The notes: generated by a model not told the origin, from the sequence alone. 64,000 nt of DNA from Martinezella rhizogenes (GCF_007002745.1 NZ_SGNY01000002.1:310001-374000); one strand, 5' to 3'. Shown: positions 1-9,854, numbered from the stretch's first letter. Numbers and translations: made by a program.

Positions 1-148
1 CATGCCGCCACTCCACCCGCCGCCTTTGCGGCAGGCCACCGTAAAACACTTTTGCGAAGGCGTAAGGAGCGCGTTTTCAGGAGGTTATGGTGGAAACTCA
101 CCAACGGGTGTAAGCTCGGCTTTTGGATCTGAAGGGAGGGATGATCCG

Positions 149-502
149 ATGCCGCAAACCATTACCCAGACCGTCACGGACTATGTGCACGCCATGGCCT
201 ATGCCGATGAGAGCCTGATGCGTGACGTTTTCGATCCGCGCGCCAGCATTGTCGGCACCTTCGAAGGGGAGACCGAATGGCTGTCCCTGGAGGACTTCGT
301 GGACCAGATGCGAAAAAACGAACGCGGCCTGCCGGATCACGACCCCACATTCGAAATCATGGGCATCGACAAGGAGGGCGACAGCGCCTCGGTGAAGCTG
401 ACGACAAGTTTCGATGGCATGGATTTTTACGAATACCTGTCCCTGCTGGAACACGAAGGCAACTGGTCGATCGTGCACAAGCTCTACCACATCAAGCGGT
501 AG
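149..502 (+). CDS. NTF2-like / putative lumazine-binding family protein
   Basis: The 117-residue protein resembles the SnoaL/NTF2-like fold (putative lumazine-binding group). It has an N-terminal helix with a YVHAMAYAD segment, a helix where an aspartate starts a DPRASIVGTFEG strand, and a C-terminal strand ending in WSIVHKLYHIK. Such proteins form small cone-shaped alpha+beta barrels that bind small ligands, but no substrate can be read from the sequence. The reading frame stays open upstream to base 2. I place the start at 149 because a purine-rich GGGAGGGATGA stretch lies just before it and homology-like content begins there. It converges on the tRNA-Thr gene. Family call fairly sure, function unknown. 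Confidence 0.75.
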   Translation: MPQTITQTVTDYVHAMAYADESLMRDVFDPRASIVGTFEGETEWLSLEDFVDQMRKNERGLPDHDPTFEIMGIDKEGDSASVKLTTSFDGMDFYEYLSLLEHEGNWSIVHKLYHIKR

Positions 503-562
503 GTGCGGTCCGGAAAAGCAACGGAAGTGCGGATGGAGGCAGGTTCAAGCTATTGAAAATAC

Positions 563-638
<76 letters not shown>

Positions 639-848
639 AATCCAGTGCCTTGCCAACTATCAGATTCTGACTTGGTGTAAAGCAAAAACTGATGACACGG
701 CATCAGCGAATAGCTTTTCCACATCACCTGCGCTCATCGTACCCCAGACTATCATCGCCGCAAAGGCCCGGAAAATAAGCGAAGTATTTACGCAGCGCCG
801 GTAAGATGGCGATGAAACATAACCATTGCAGCGAGAACGACGCCTCAG

Positions 849-2588
849 ATGCGCGCGAGCATACAGAAAATACAGCTGACAGGCACGATCGTCATCGCCG
901 CGAGTTCGATACTGCTGGCCACTCTCGCCGCAGTGCCAAGTGTCGCCAATTATCTGCGTTACCGCACCAATGCCGCCCAGCTCACCCGTTTCGAGACCGC
1001 ACTTCAGTCCGCATGGCTGATCTCGGCCGAGCGCGGCCCTGCAAACAATCTGATGGGCGCATCCGCCCCCGATCCGAAGCTGGCGGAAGGGCTTGCGGCT
1101 GCACGCAAGGCGACGGATGACAAGCTTTCGGAACTTGAAGTTTCCTTCACCGAGGAAATCAAGGCCCAGCCTGAATTTTCGAAATCACTCGCCGAAACCC
1201 GACAGAAACTGGCGCAATCCCGCGAAGCCGTGGATCGGGTTGCCGCGCTGCCCCCTGCCACACGCAGCCAAAGCGCCATGTCCAACGCGATTTTATCGAT
1301 GTTCAAGGCAGCTGACAGCGTCAACCTGCTGCGCGGCAAGGTGGCACGCGCCGTCATCAAGGTCACGCCTGAAGTGGCGATCGATATCACCATGACCGGC
1401 ACCGCCGGCGTGATGCGCGACAGGATCGGGCGGCTCGGCTCTTATGTGGTGATGAGCCTGCGGGCAAACAGGCAGGAAAAGCTGGGATATCGTGCCAGGT
1501 TTGACAATGAGATGCAGAGCCTGCTGTCGCTGAAAGCGTCGCTGATCAACTACACCGCCGCCTATCTGTCGACGCCGCAACTGGACAAGGCGTTTCAGGA
1601 CATGGAGACTTATTATTTCGGTCAGGCGTTGCGTTATGCGCAGAATACCATCGTGATAGCCATGCCCTCCGCCCAGCCAAGCATTCTTGAATTCTCCAGG
1701 AACTATATTGCCGGCATGCGCTCGTCCGATACGCTGCGCGACCTCATTCTCGCCGAAACCCGGGCAAGACTCGAGAAAAGGAAGAACGAGGCTCTGGTCT
1801 TTGGTGCAGCATCCCTTCTTCTCGCCGCCATCGCGGTTCTGGTCCTGCTGCGGCTCACTTCCGTCTATAGAACGGCGCTGTTCCAGCCCATGCAATCCGT
1901 CCGAGCGCAGATCGCCGCGATCGCCGCCGGAGACCTTTCCGAAGCCCGTTGTGAAGACAGGGTTGCTCCCGAAGTGAAGAAGATGTTCGAGGAACTCGAT
2001 TTCCTGCGCGAGCAGCTTCGCCAGAAGGGCGAAATGGAAAACCAGCAGCGCGCGCTGGCCGAGCAGCTTCGCACGCTCTCTGAAACCGATGCCCTGACGG
2101 GCGTCTTCAATCGCCGTGCCTTGGAAAGGGCCGTTCGCGCCATATTGAGCGGCGAGGAACAGTATCAGTCGCTCGGCGTGATGATTGTCGATATCGACCA
2201 CTTCAAGTCAATCAACGATCGTTATGGCCACGCCATGGGCGACCTCGCGCTGCAAAAGACGGCGGGGCTTTTGCGCAGCGCGTTGCGCAAGAACGATATT
2301 CTGGCCCGTTACGGCGGTGAGGAATTCGTCGTCGTGCTGCAGGATGTCAGCCACGCCACCGCGACGGCAACCGCCGACCGCCTTCGCCGTCTGATCGAAG
2401 CACAGATGATCGATGAGCAAAGCGGCCTGTCGCTGACGGCAAGCTTTGGCGTGGTGTGGCAGGAAGCGCGGGCGATAAACAGCTGGGACGAGTTGATCGC
2501 AATCGCCGACGACCGGCTTTATGAAGCCAAGCGTGCCGGCCGCAACCGCGTCTGGGCCACCTATTTCCCAAAGGTCGCCAACGGATAG
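849..2588 (+). CDS. Membrane-anchored diguanylate cyclase (GGDEF domain)
   Basis: This 579-residue inner-membrane protein should make cyclic di-GMP from two GTP. It has an N-terminal membrane segment (about residues 8-30), a largely helical periplasmic sensor region, and a second membrane segment (about 317-337). A HAMP-like linker and short coiled coil (about 340-415) lead into a C-terminal GGDEF domain. The active-site loop reads GGEEF at residues 489-493, an active variant. Five residues before it sits RKND, which fits the RxxD inhibitory site, so product feedback inhibition is expected. The periplasmic region matches no sensor family I recognise, so the input signal is unknown. It stands alone, with its start about 210 bases beyond the divergent tRNA gene. 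Confidence 0.9.
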   Translation: MRASIQKIQLTGTIVIAASSILLATLAAVPSVANYLRYRTNAAQLTRFETALQSAWLISAERGPANNLMGASAPDPKLAEGLAAARKATDDKLSELEVSFTEEIKAQPEFSKSLAETRQKLAQSREAVDRVAALPPATRSQSAMSNAILSMFKAADSVNLLRGKVARAVIKVTPEVAIDITMTGTAGVMRDRIGRLGSYVVMSLRANRQEKLGYRARFDNEMQSLLSLKASLINYTAAYLSTPQLDKAFQDMETYYFGQALRYAQNTIVIAMPSAQPSILEFSRNYIAGMRSSDTLRDLILAETRARLEKRKNEALVFGAASLLLAAIAVLVLLRLTSVYRTALFQPMQSVRAQIAAIAAGDLSEARCEDRVAPEVKKMFEELDFLREQLRQKGEMENQQRALAEQLRTLSETDALTGVFNRRALERAVRAILSGEEQYQSLGVMIVDIDHFKSINDRYGHAMGDLALQKTAGLLRSALRKNDILARYGGEEFVVVLQDVSHATATATADRLRRLIEAQMIDEQSGLSLTASFGVVWQEARAINSWDELIAIADDRLYEAKRAGRNRVWATYFPKVANG

Positions 2589-2679
2589 CTGCTGGCATGG
2601 AACGGCAAGCTGCCGGCGGCTGGAGCATTTCCAGTCAGAACGGAAATCGTTTCTTACGTCGAAAAAACCCGAAAAATCT

Positions 2680-3789
2680 CTAGATCAGGTCCAGCGTCAT
2701 CACGACAGGGCAATGGTCGGAAGCCTTGGGGCGATCCCAGCCGGTGCGCGGATAACGTTCCACCTCCTGCCCCGGCGGAAAGATGGTGCGATACGGCTGG
2801 CCCGCCCGGATGATTTCAGGAGCCCTTGCCGCGTTGATTTCAGCCAGACGCGGTGAAAGCCAGATGTAATCCAGCTGGCACAGATGCTGCTCCTGCGGCC
2901 CACGCGAATGATAAAGCGTCCAGCGATCCATGACATCGCGGCGCATCATCGGATTGGTAACGAAATCATCGGCGGTGAAGACATCGAGCGCGCTCCTCGC
3001 CTCCTCGACGGGCGTGAAACTATAGCCATTGCGCCGATCGCCTGAAATCGCCACCCGCTCCTGATAGTCGTTCATATCGCCGCAGATGGCGAAGTTCTTG
3101 TTGCGCGTATTGCCGACGCCCCAGCGGTTTTCGATGATACGGCGCACGGCCATGGCTTCCGCCTCGCGGATCGGCATGGTGGCGAGCCGCGCATCGACCG
3201 GATCGCGGGAATTGGTCATGGATTTGAAATGTGTGACGTAAAGCGTCAGCGGCTTGCCGCCGATCCGGAGGTCGATTTCCAGGCAATCCCGTTTGAAAAT
3301 CTTGTCATCGATCTGGTTGGTGGCCGAAAGCGTCGGATTGAAGAGATCGAGATTGCGATAGGTCAGCGCCGCATGGCTCTTGATGTCGACCACCTCGATC
3401 TTGTCACCATCTCGGGTCTGCTCGCGCATGACGACGGCGACATCGATGCCGCGGCTGTCATTGCCCTCGACCAGATATTTCTGCAGGTAGCCATTACCGA
3501 CCATGCGGTAAAGATAACCATATTCAAAGGCCTGCAGCGCGGCCATGTTATCGACCTCCTGCAGGCAGAGAATGTCGGCATCCGCATCCGCTATGGCGAG
3601 CGCCGAAAGCTGGCGGGTATCGTCGGTGGAGGAGACTGTCCGCGCGCTTTCCAGCGCCTGATAGGTCGCCTCGTCCCTGATATCGAACAGCTGGATCGCC
3701 CTGTCGCGTCGCGTCTGGTTGCGAAAGCCGGTGAAATCAAAGCGGGTGAGAAGATTTTCGATGTTGAAGGTGGCAAGCCGAAGCGACAT
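2680..3789 (-). CDS. Endonuclease/exonuclease/phosphatase family protein
   Basis: The 369-residue protein has the signature of the metal-dependent EEP superfamily (DNase I, exonuclease III, inositol phosphatases). An N-terminal LATFNIENL supplies the metal-binding Asn/Glu, CLQEVDN carries the second acidic residue, THFKSM lies mid-protein, GDMNDY is the D-x-N motif, and the C-terminus has SDHCPVV with the catalytic Asp-His pair. It therefore hydrolyses phosphodiester or phosphomonoester bonds, but nucleic acid versus lipid or sugar phosphate cannot be decided. No signal peptide is evident. It lies 59 bases downstream of the ABC importer genes on the same strand and could be their last cistron. 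Confidence 0.82.
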   Translation of the reverse strand: MSLRLATFNIENLLTRFDFTGFRNQTRRDRAIQLFDIRDEATYQALESARTVSSTDDTRQLSALAIADADADILCLQEVDNMAALQAFEYGYLYRMVGNGYLQKYLVEGNDSRGIDVAVVMREQTRDGDKIEVVDIKSHAALTYRNLDLFNPTLSATNQIDDKIFKRDCLEIDLRIGGKPLTLYVTHFKSMTNSRDPVDARLATMPIREAEAMAVRRIIENRWGVGNTRNKNFAICGDMNDYQERVAISGDRRNGYSFTPVEEARSALDVFTADDFVTNPMMRRDVMDRWTLYHSRGPQEQHLCQLDYIWLSPRLAEINAARAPEIIRAGQPYRTIFPPGQEVERYPRTGWDRPKASDHCPVVMTLDLI

Positions 3790-3848
3790 GGTTCATTCCT
3801 ATTGCTGGAAGGAAAGCTTAACCGCTCCGGCCCTGTCTCGCCAATAGT

Positions 3849-4877
3849 CTAAAGCCGCCACGCCGCCCTGATAGCAACCGGCAGCCGATCACCAATGGCA
3901 ACCGCTTCCCGCGAATACGCCCTGAGCGCCTGCCCATCCGGCAGGTCGAGACGGAGAGCATAACGCTCGCCCTCGTAAAGGACCGAGGTGACAGTGCAGC
4001 TGACACCCTCCGCGTCCCGCACCACATCCTGTGGCCGCACGAGAATATCCGCCTGCGGCAGGTGCCTGTCACTCTCCATCGCCGCCCGAAGCGCCGTCCA
4101 GTCAAGATCGCGCGAAACCCCTTCCGTTACCGGCAGGGTCAGGATCGCCCCCTGCCCCACCAGCGAACCGACAAGCCTGCCTTCCGGCCGCGCATAAAGC
4201 TCTGCCGGTGCCGCCACCTGCAAGAGCTTGCCCTGCGACATGACGGCGACATCGGTTGCCAGCGCCATCGCCTCGGCCTGATCATGGGTAACATAGATCA
4301 TCGTCGCGCCGGAGCGGATGTGGAATTCGCGGAACGTCTCCTCCATCTCCTGGCGCAGATGCCGATCGAGATTGGCGAGCGGCTCGTCGAGCAGTACCAC
4401 GTCAGGCTCGGTAACGAGGCAGCGGGCAAGCGCCACACGCTGCCGCTGGCCGCCGGACAACTCGGCGGGACGGCGATCCGCAAAGCTCTCGAGGCGGACG
4501 GCGGCAAGCGCCTGACGCACCTTCTCGCGATATTTTTCACCGGAAATGCCGCGCACCTTCAAGGGGTAACCGGCATTGTCGGCAACCGACATATGCGGCC
4601 ACAAGGCATAGGACTGGAACACCATCGCCATGTTGCGCCGCTCCGGCGGCACCATGCTGCCCCCATCGGCCAGCACGCGTTCGCCAAGCAGGATGGAGCC
4701 GTCGGTCGGCTGTTCGAAACCGGCAATCATCCGCAGCACCGTCGTCTTGCCGCAGCCGGAAGGGCCGAGCAAGGCGAGAAAGCCGCCATCGCGCACGGTA
4801 AGCGACACGTCGTCGACGGCAGGCTTCGATCCGGCTGCGAAATTTTTCGACAGGCGGTTGAGGATCAGTTTCGCCAA
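3849..4877 (-). CDS. ABC importer ATP-binding subunit (Fe3+/phosphonate/polyamine class)
   Basis: The 342-residue nucleotide-binding subunit powers the importer encoded just upstream. The Walker A motif GPSGCGKT is at residues 38-45, followed by a Q-loop in MVFQSYALWPHM, the signature LSGGQRQRVALAR, Walker B VVLLDEPLANLD and the switch histidine in YVTHDQAEA. The C-terminal 100 residues form a TOBE-type regulatory domain typical of the FbpC/PotA/UgpC group. Its start overlaps the end of the permease gene by 13 bases, indicating translational coupling. The substrate must be inferred from the binding protein. Confidence 0.92.
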   Translation of the reverse strand: MAKLILNRLSKNFAAGSKPAVDDVSLTVRDGGFLALLGPSGCGKTTVLRMIAGFEQPTDGSILLGERVLADGGSMVPPERRNMAMVFQSYALWPHMSVADNAGYPLKVRGISGEKYREKVRQALAAVRLESFADRRPAELSGGQRQRVALARCLVTEPDVVLLDEPLANLDRHLRQEMEETFREFHIRSGATMIYVTHDQAEAMALATDVAVMSQGKLLQVAAPAELYARPEGRLVGSLVGQGAILTLPVTEGVSRDLDWTALRAAMESDRHLPQADILVRPQDVVRDAEGVSCTVTSVLYEGERYALRLDLPDGQALRAYSREAVAIGDRLPVAIRAAWRL

Positions 4878-6559
4878 GGAACCACTCCTTTCGGCAGATA
4901 GCGCCCCAGAATTTCGAGCAGCAACATGAGGAAAATCACCATGATGACGACAAGCACCGAAAGCGCGGATGCAAGATCGAAGCTGCCGCTGTCATCGAGA
5001 TTGTAGATGAGCACGCCGAGCGTCTGCGTGCCGGCCGACCACAGGAGCGCCGAGACCGTTAGCTCGTTACAGGCGATCAGGAAAACAAGAATGACCGAAG
5101 CGCCCGCCGCCGGGCCGACCAGCGGCAGAATGATATCCGTGAGCCGCCGCCAGAAACCGGCACCGGACAGCCGAGCGGCCTCTTCCAGCGACGGATCGAA
5201 TTGCAGGAAGGCGCTGACCATGGGTTTCAGGCTGACGGCAAAGAAGGAGGAGAAATAGGCGAGCAGGATGATCCAGATCGTGCCGTAAAGCGTGATGCCC
5301 AACAACGGAATGGGGGCTGCAAAAAGCAGCACGAAGGACACCGAGATAACCACGCCCGGCAATGCATAGGGAATATCCACCAGGGCCGACAGCAGGAACA
5401 TGAAGCGGCTCTTGCCGCGCACCAGGAAATAGGCGGTCAGCACAGTTACCGCCAGCAGGCAGAGCGATGTGGCGGTTGCCAGAAACAGCGAATTGCGGAA
5501 GGCGGTACGGGTGACGCTCTGGCGGTAGAGCAGTTCCTCATAGGCATGCAGCGTCGCGGTCTTGAGGCTGAGCGGCACGCCATAGGCAGGCGCGAGCGAA
5601 CTCGCCACCAGTGCCGCAAGCGGCGCAACCAGCATGAAGAACAGCACCAACCACAGGGCACATTCTGCCGGCACCCGCCAGCGCGCCAGCCCGAAGGTCG
5701 CGGCCTTGCCGGAAAGGCCGATGATGCGATAGTCCCTGCCCTTCATCGCCCGTTCCTGAAGCGCCAGCCCGGCGACCGAGATGATGGCGATCATGGTGGA
5801 GAGAATGGCGATATCGCCGAAGGTGCTGGTGCCGAAACTGGCGAAACGGCTGTAGATCAGCGTCGGCAGGGTAAAGATCGACCCCGGTATGCCGAGGATT
5901 GCCGGAATGCCGAAATTGCCGACATTGGACACGAAGGAAATCGCCGCCCCGGCGATCAGCCCCGGCGTGGAAAGTGGCAGGATAATATCGAACAGCACAC
6001 GGCGCGGCGAAGCGCCCGAAAGCTTGGCGGCCTCGATGCCATCCTGCGGCAGCGCAAGCAGACCGGCGCGCAGCGACAGATAAACAAGCGGTGCATGCTG
6101 CACGCCGAGCAGCAGCGCGATGCCCGCAATCGAATAAAGCGGCTGCGGCGATCCCATCGGCGGCGCAAGGCCGATGGCCTTTAACAGCGTACTCGACGGG
6201 CCGGTCATGCCGATCCACGACAACGCCGTCACCTGCGGCGGGATCATCATAGGCAGCATGAACAGAAAGCTTAAGATCGACTTGCCGCGAATGTCGCAAA
6301 GCGTCAGCGAAAGCGCAAAGGCGCCGCCAATCGCCAGCGAGATCACCATGCCGAAAAACGAGGTGGAGAGCGTGTTTAGCGCCGCATCCCAAAGGGCTGG
6401 ATCAGCGAGAAGCCGCCATATGTCACCATTGAGTGATGAAATGATGCCGGTATAGGCCAGCCGGCCGAGCGGCAGGGCGCTGAGGGCAAAAACGACACTC
6501 ACCACAAAAGGAAACAGCCAGCGCGGCTGGCTGCTTCCATAGGCACTTGAACGGGACAT
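4865..6559 (-). CDS. ABC importer fused permease subunit (FbpB-like)
   Basis: At 564 residues this is a tandem-fused permease with about 12 membrane segments. Each half carries an EAA-type loop: the first near EAAKLSGASPRRVLF, the second near EEAARLSGAGFWRRL, where the ATPase docks. Single-chain duplicated permeases are characteristic of the ferric iron (FbpB/SfuB), thiamine (ThiP) and some 2-aminoethylphosphonate systems. The gene sits 9 bases after the binding-protein gene and overlaps the ATPase gene, so the three form one operon. Confidence 0.92.
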   Translation of the reverse strand: MSRSSAYGSSQPRWLFPFVVSVVFALSALPLGRLAYTGIISSLNGDIWRLLADPALWDAALNTLSTSFFGMVISLAIGGAFALSLTLCDIRGKSILSFLFMLPMMIPPQVTALSWIGMTGPSSTLLKAIGLAPPMGSPQPLYSIAGIALLLGVQHAPLVYLSLRAGLLALPQDGIEAAKLSGASPRRVLFDIILPLSTPGLIAGAAISFVSNVGNFGIPAILGIPGSIFTLPTLIYSRFASFGTSTFGDIAILSTMIAIISVAGLALQERAMKGRDYRIIGLSGKAATFGLARWRVPAECALWLVLFFMLVAPLAALVASSLAPAYGVPLSLKTATLHAYEELLYRQSVTRTAFRNSLFLATATSLCLLAVTVLTAYFLVRGKSRFMFLLSALVDIPYALPGVVISVSFVLLFAAPIPLLGITLYGTIWIILLAYFSSFFAVSLKPMVSAFLQFDPSLEEAARLSGAGFWRRLTDIILPLVGPAAGASVILVFLIACNELTVSALLWSAGTQTLGVLIYNLDDSGSFDLASALSVLVVIMVIFLMLLLEILGRYLPKGVVPWRN

Positions 6560-6568
6560 GCCGCTATA

Positions 6569-7552
6569 TCAGCCCTTGGAGCCGAAAATATCGGAGAAGG
6601 TCTTCAGGTCCTGCTCTGAGTTCTTCAGCGCATCAGCAGCGCTGAGCGGCAGAACCTTGATCTTGTCGCGGGCCGGGAAACCTTCCGGCATGCCGGCATC
6701 GGCACGAACAGGAATGTAGCCAAGCTTGACGAAGCCCTGCTGGCCTTTTTCCGAAAGCACGTAGTCAACGAACTTCTTGGCGGCTTCCTCGTGCTTGGTG
6801 CCCTTGATGATCGCGACCGGCTCGGTGACGGCCGAAACACCCTCTTCCGGGAAAACGAACTCGACCGGCGCGCCTTTGGCCTTTTCGCGGATCGGCATGT
6901 AATCGACGACCACGCCGTAAGCCTTTTCGCCCGAAGCAACAGACTTCAGAACCGCACCGTTGCCGCCGCCGGCAATGGCGTCATTGGCCTTCAGCTGCTT
7001 GTAATAGTCCCAGCCGAGACCATCGGCAGCAGCAAGCGTCTGCGCATGGATCAGCGCTGCACCCGAGGTCAGCGGGCTCGGCATGGTCACGAGACCCTTG
7101 GCTTCAGCCTTGGCCAGATCCTTCCAGCTCGTCGGCTTCATCGCGGCAGCGGTGTTGTACATGATGCCTGTCGTGATGAGCTTGGTGGAGTAATAGAAGC
7201 CGTCCGCATCATAAAGCGAAGCATCGATGTTCTTGGCTTCGGCAGACTTGTGGGCCAGCAACTGGCCAGCCTGCTTCATGCGCTCGAGCGTCACGGTGTC
7301 GGCGATCAACAGCACGTCGGCAACCGGATTGCCAGCGCTGATCTCGGCCATCAGCTTGGCCATGATCTTCGGCGTTCCGTCACGCACCCATTCGACTTCA
7401 AGACCGGGATTGGCGGCCTTGAAACCATCAACGGTCGCCTGCGCGTCCTCGTTCGGCTGGCTGGTATAGAGCACCAGATCGGCGGCATTGGCAGCAGTGG
7501 CGATAAAGCCGAGCGATACGATGGCGGTGAAAGCGGAAAGCAGCGTTTTCAT
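6569..7552 (-). CDS. ABC importer periplasmic substrate-binding protein (FbpA/PhnS-like)
   Basis: The 327-residue protein begins with a clear Sec signal peptide (MKTLLSAF... ending near ANAA at residue 24). A mature type-2 periplasmic binding fold follows, opening with LVLYTSQPNEDAQATVDGFKA. I chose the ATG at 7552 rather than one 13 codons upstream because it puts the signal peptide at the N-terminus and follows an AGGGA ribosome site. The family covers Fe3+, thiamine and 2-aminoethylphosphonate receptors. The tandem tyrosines that bind iron in FbpA are not obvious, so I leave iron versus phosphonate open. It is the first gene of the importer operon. Confidence 0.88.
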   Translation of the reverse strand: MKTLLSAFTAIVSLGFIATAANAADLVLYTSQPNEDAQATVDGFKAANPGLEVEWVRDGTPKIMAKLMAEISAGNPVADVLLIADTVTLERMKQAGQLLAHKSAEAKNIDASLYDADGFYYSTKLITTGIMYNTAAAMKPTSWKDLAKAEAKGLVTMPSPLTSGAALIHAQTLAAADGLGWDYYKQLKANDAIAGGGNGAVLKSVASGEKAYGVVVDYMPIREKAKGAPVEFVFPEEGVSAVTEPVAIIKGTKHEEAAKKFVDYVLSEKGQQGFVKLGYIPVRADAGMPEGFPARDKIKVLPLSAADALKNSEQDLKTFSDIFGSKG

Positions 7553-7682
7553 GGGTCCAGTCCCTGTTGTTTGGTGGGACCGCTTAAACATGATTGCATA
7601 ACATGTATGTGACAGGCAGGATTTTTGGGGTGGGTTCTCTTGGGGCCGTCGCGATCGAGAGGAACAATGTTCCCTGGTAATC

Positions 7683-7853
7683 GCGGCTTACCCCCCTCTG
7701 CCCTGCCGGGCATCTCCCCCACAAGGAGGGAGATCGGCAAGAGGCTCTCTCACAACTTCATTCTCAACCGTTGAGATGGGCGATACCTCGCCACGAGTCG
7801 ATCTCCCCCCTTGTGGGGGAGATGTCCAGCAGGACAGAGGGGGGTGAAGCCGC
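7683..7853. repeat. RIME-like large intergenic palindrome
   Basis: Two arms of about 55 bases are inverted copies of each other: 7683-7738 (GCGGCTTACCCCCCTCTGCC...) and 7799-7853 (ending GGGGGGTGAAGCCGC). They are separated by about 60 bases. Both contain a nested CATCTCCCCCACAAGG / CTTGTGGGGGAGATG palindrome. This is the layout of the Rhizobium-specific intergenic mosaic elements scattered in Rhizobiaceae genomes. It occupies most of the 331-base gap between the binding-protein gene and the aminotransferase gene; I see no reading frame in that gap. Transcripts crossing it would fold into a very stable hairpin. Confidence 0.75.
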
Positions 7854-7883
7854 ACCCTCCACCGCTGCCGTAAGCCGATGACA

Positions 7884-9128
7884 TCAAATCGCCGGCAGCA
7901 CTTCGCCCGTTTCCGCCTGCGCCGTCGTAATCAACCGGCCAAGCCGCTTCATACCCTCTTCAATCATCGCCTCGTTGGCGCAGGAGAAGCTGATGCGCAG
8001 CGTGTTCGTGCCCGAACCATCCGCAAAGAATGCACGGCCGGGAACGAAGGCGACCTTTTCCGTGGCGATGGATTTTGCCAGCAGGGCGGCGCCATCCATG
8101 CCTTCCGGCAAGGTGACCCAGATGAACATGCCACCTTCCGGCTTCGTCCAGTGCGTGCCCTTCGGCATGTACCTGTCGAGTGCGGCCAGCATCGCATTAC
8201 GGCGGGCGCTATAGGCGGCCTTGATCTTGGCCACCTGCTTGTCGAAACCGCGCGAGGCGACACGTTCGATGGCGATCTGGTTGATGGTCGAGGAATGCAG
8301 GTCAGCGGCCTGCTTCATCAGCACCAGCTTGCGGATAACAGGTGCGGAAGCGACGATGTAACCGACGCGAAGGCCCGGTGCGAGTGTCTTGGAGAAGCTG
8401 CCGCAATAGATGGTGCGGGTGTTCTCGATGCCGCCGGAACGGGCAATGTCGAGCGCCATGATCGGCGGAACCGCCTCGCCATCGTAACGCAGCGACTGAT
8501 AGGCGGCGTCTTCGATGACGGCAATGTCGAGCTCGTCGGCCAGCGCCAGAACCTTTTCACGGCCGGCCAGATCAACGGTCTCGCCGGTCGGGTTGGAGAA
8601 ATCGGCCGAGAGATAGGCGAACTTCACCGCACCGCCATGCTTGGCGGCGGTTTCGCGGTAGGCCTCCGGCGTGCGGTTGCCGCCGGGATTGAGCTGATCG
8701 TAATTCGGCTCATAGGCGTTGAAGGCGGAAAGTGCGCCGAGATAGGTCGGCCAGGTGACCAGCGCCGTATCCTTCGGCGACAGGAACAGCTTGCCGAGGT
8801 AATCGAGACCCTGCTGCGAGCCGGAAACGATGAAGACATTGTCGGCGGTGCAGTCGATGCCGATATCGACCATCTCGCCCGCCAGCCATTCGCGCAGCGG
8901 CTTGTAACCCTCGCTCACCGAATATTGCAGCGCTGCATTGACCTGCGCGCCTGAAAAAATTTCGGCATAAGCCTGCTGGAATTCCTCTGCGGGGAAAAGA
9001 GCCGGGTCCGGAATACCGCCGGCAAAGGAGATGATGTCGGGCTGCTCGAGCAGCTTCAGCAGCTCGCGGATTTCAGACGCTTTCATGCGCGAAGAGCGCG
9101 TGGCGAAAATTTGTTCCCAATCTAGCAT
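7884..9128 (-). CDS. PLP-dependent aminotransferase (class I/II, 2-aminoadipate/LysN-like)
   Basis: The 414-residue enzyme has the fold-type I aminotransferase hallmarks. FAGGIPDPALFP lies near the N-terminus, the NPTG loop is at residues 179-182, Asp207 contacts the pyridine nitrogen, and the Schiff-base lysine is Lys247 in GSFSKTLAPG. A conserved C-terminal arginine lies in TLRISFS. The overall pattern matches the stand-alone relatives of MocR regulators, such as 2-aminoadipate or aromatic/branched-chain transaminases. No DNA-binding domain is attached. The amino donor cannot be read from sequence. It is a single gene, divergent from the RbsD/FucU gene. Confidence 0.9.
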   Translation of the reverse strand: MLDWEQIFATRSSRMKASEIRELLKLLEQPDIISFAGGIPDPALFPAEEFQQAYAEIFSGAQVNAALQYSVSEGYKPLREWLAGEMVDIGIDCTADNVFIVSGSQQGLDYLGKLFLSPKDTALVTWPTYLGALSAFNAYEPNYDQLNPGGNRTPEAYRETAAKHGGAVKFAYLSADFSNPTGETVDLAGREKVLALADELDIAVIEDAAYQSLRYDGEAVPPIMALDIARSGGIENTRTIYCGSFSKTLAPGLRVGYIVASAPVIRKLVLMKQAADLHSSTINQIAIERVASRGFDKQVAKIKAAYSARRNAMLAALDRYMPKGTHWTKPEGGMFIWVTLPEGMDGAALLAKSIATEKVAFVPGRAFFADGSGTNTLRISFSCANEAMIEEGMKRLGRLITTAQAETGEVLPAI

Positions 9129-9404
9129 GGGTACGTTTCCTCTTGTGTCGTTTTTATGCGTGCATCTTTACAGAAATGTCGATATGTCAGCAATACTGAC
9201 TTATCAGTTTTTCGAATTATTTCTGCCTCCCTGCACATTGCCCGCAGCCGGCCCTCCCTGAGGCCCGTTTTTGCGGACAAAGCCAAATACACCCTCCCGC
9301 AAAGCTTCACAATCTCACCTTTGCGATTGACGCGGCAAGCTTTTCCGGCTGGATTGCGGCCAAGCGCCGTGACGCGGCGAAAGCATCGATGGGAGTGAGA
9401 CGAC

Positions 9405-9854
9405 ATGCTGAAAAATATCGATCCGGCGCTGAACGCCGATGTGCTGCACGCGCTGCGCGCCATGGGGCACGGCGATACGCTGGTAATCTCCGACACCAAT
9501 TTCCCGTCCGATTCGGTTTCCCGTCACACAACGGTCGGCAAGGTGCTGCATATCGACAACGTCTCTGCCGCGCGCGCCATGCAGGCGATCCTGTCCGTCC
9601 TGCCGCTCGATACGCCATTGCAGCCCTCGGTCGGCCGCATGGAAGTGATGGGCGCACCCGATCAGCTGGAGCCGGTCCAGGCCGAGGTGCAGAAGGAAAT
9701 CGACGCAGCGGAAGGAAAATCCGCACCGATGTATGGCATCGAGCGTTTCGCTTTTTACGAAAGAGCCAAACAGGCCTATTGCGTCATCACGACAGGCGAA
9801 ACGCGGTTTTATGGCTGCTTTCTGCTGACAAAGGGCGTCATCCCGCCGAAGTGA
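9405..9854 (+). CDS. RbsD/FucU family sugar mutarotase
   Basis: The 149-residue protein matches the RbsD/FucU family, decameric cytosolic enzymes that interconvert sugar anomers before phosphorylation. The N-terminus has HALRAMGHGDTLVISDTNFP, containing the conserved His22 and an Asp in the active-site region. The C-terminus has the family's GETRFYGCFLLTKGV strand. Its form is nearer FucU (fucose mutarotase) than RbsD, but no fucose or ribose genes are adjacent, so the sugar is undetermined. The 3' end lies 4 bases from the convergent yoeB gene. Confidence 0.85.
   Translation: MLKNIDPALNADVLHALRAMGHGDTLVISDTNFPSDSVSRHTTVGKVLHIDNVSAARAMQAILSVLPLDTPLQPSVGRMEVMGAPDQLEPVQAEVQKEIDAAEGKSAPMYGIERFAFYERAKQAYCVITTGETRFYGCFLLTKGVIPPK

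Noticed and set aside
5201..6184. A 327-codon plus-strand frame opposite the ABC permease
   Set aside because: Composition is that of an antisense shadow (Arg/Gln/His-rich), with no domain.
7683..7853. CRISPR array
   Set aside because: There are only two arms in inverted orientation, not regularly spaced direct repeats.
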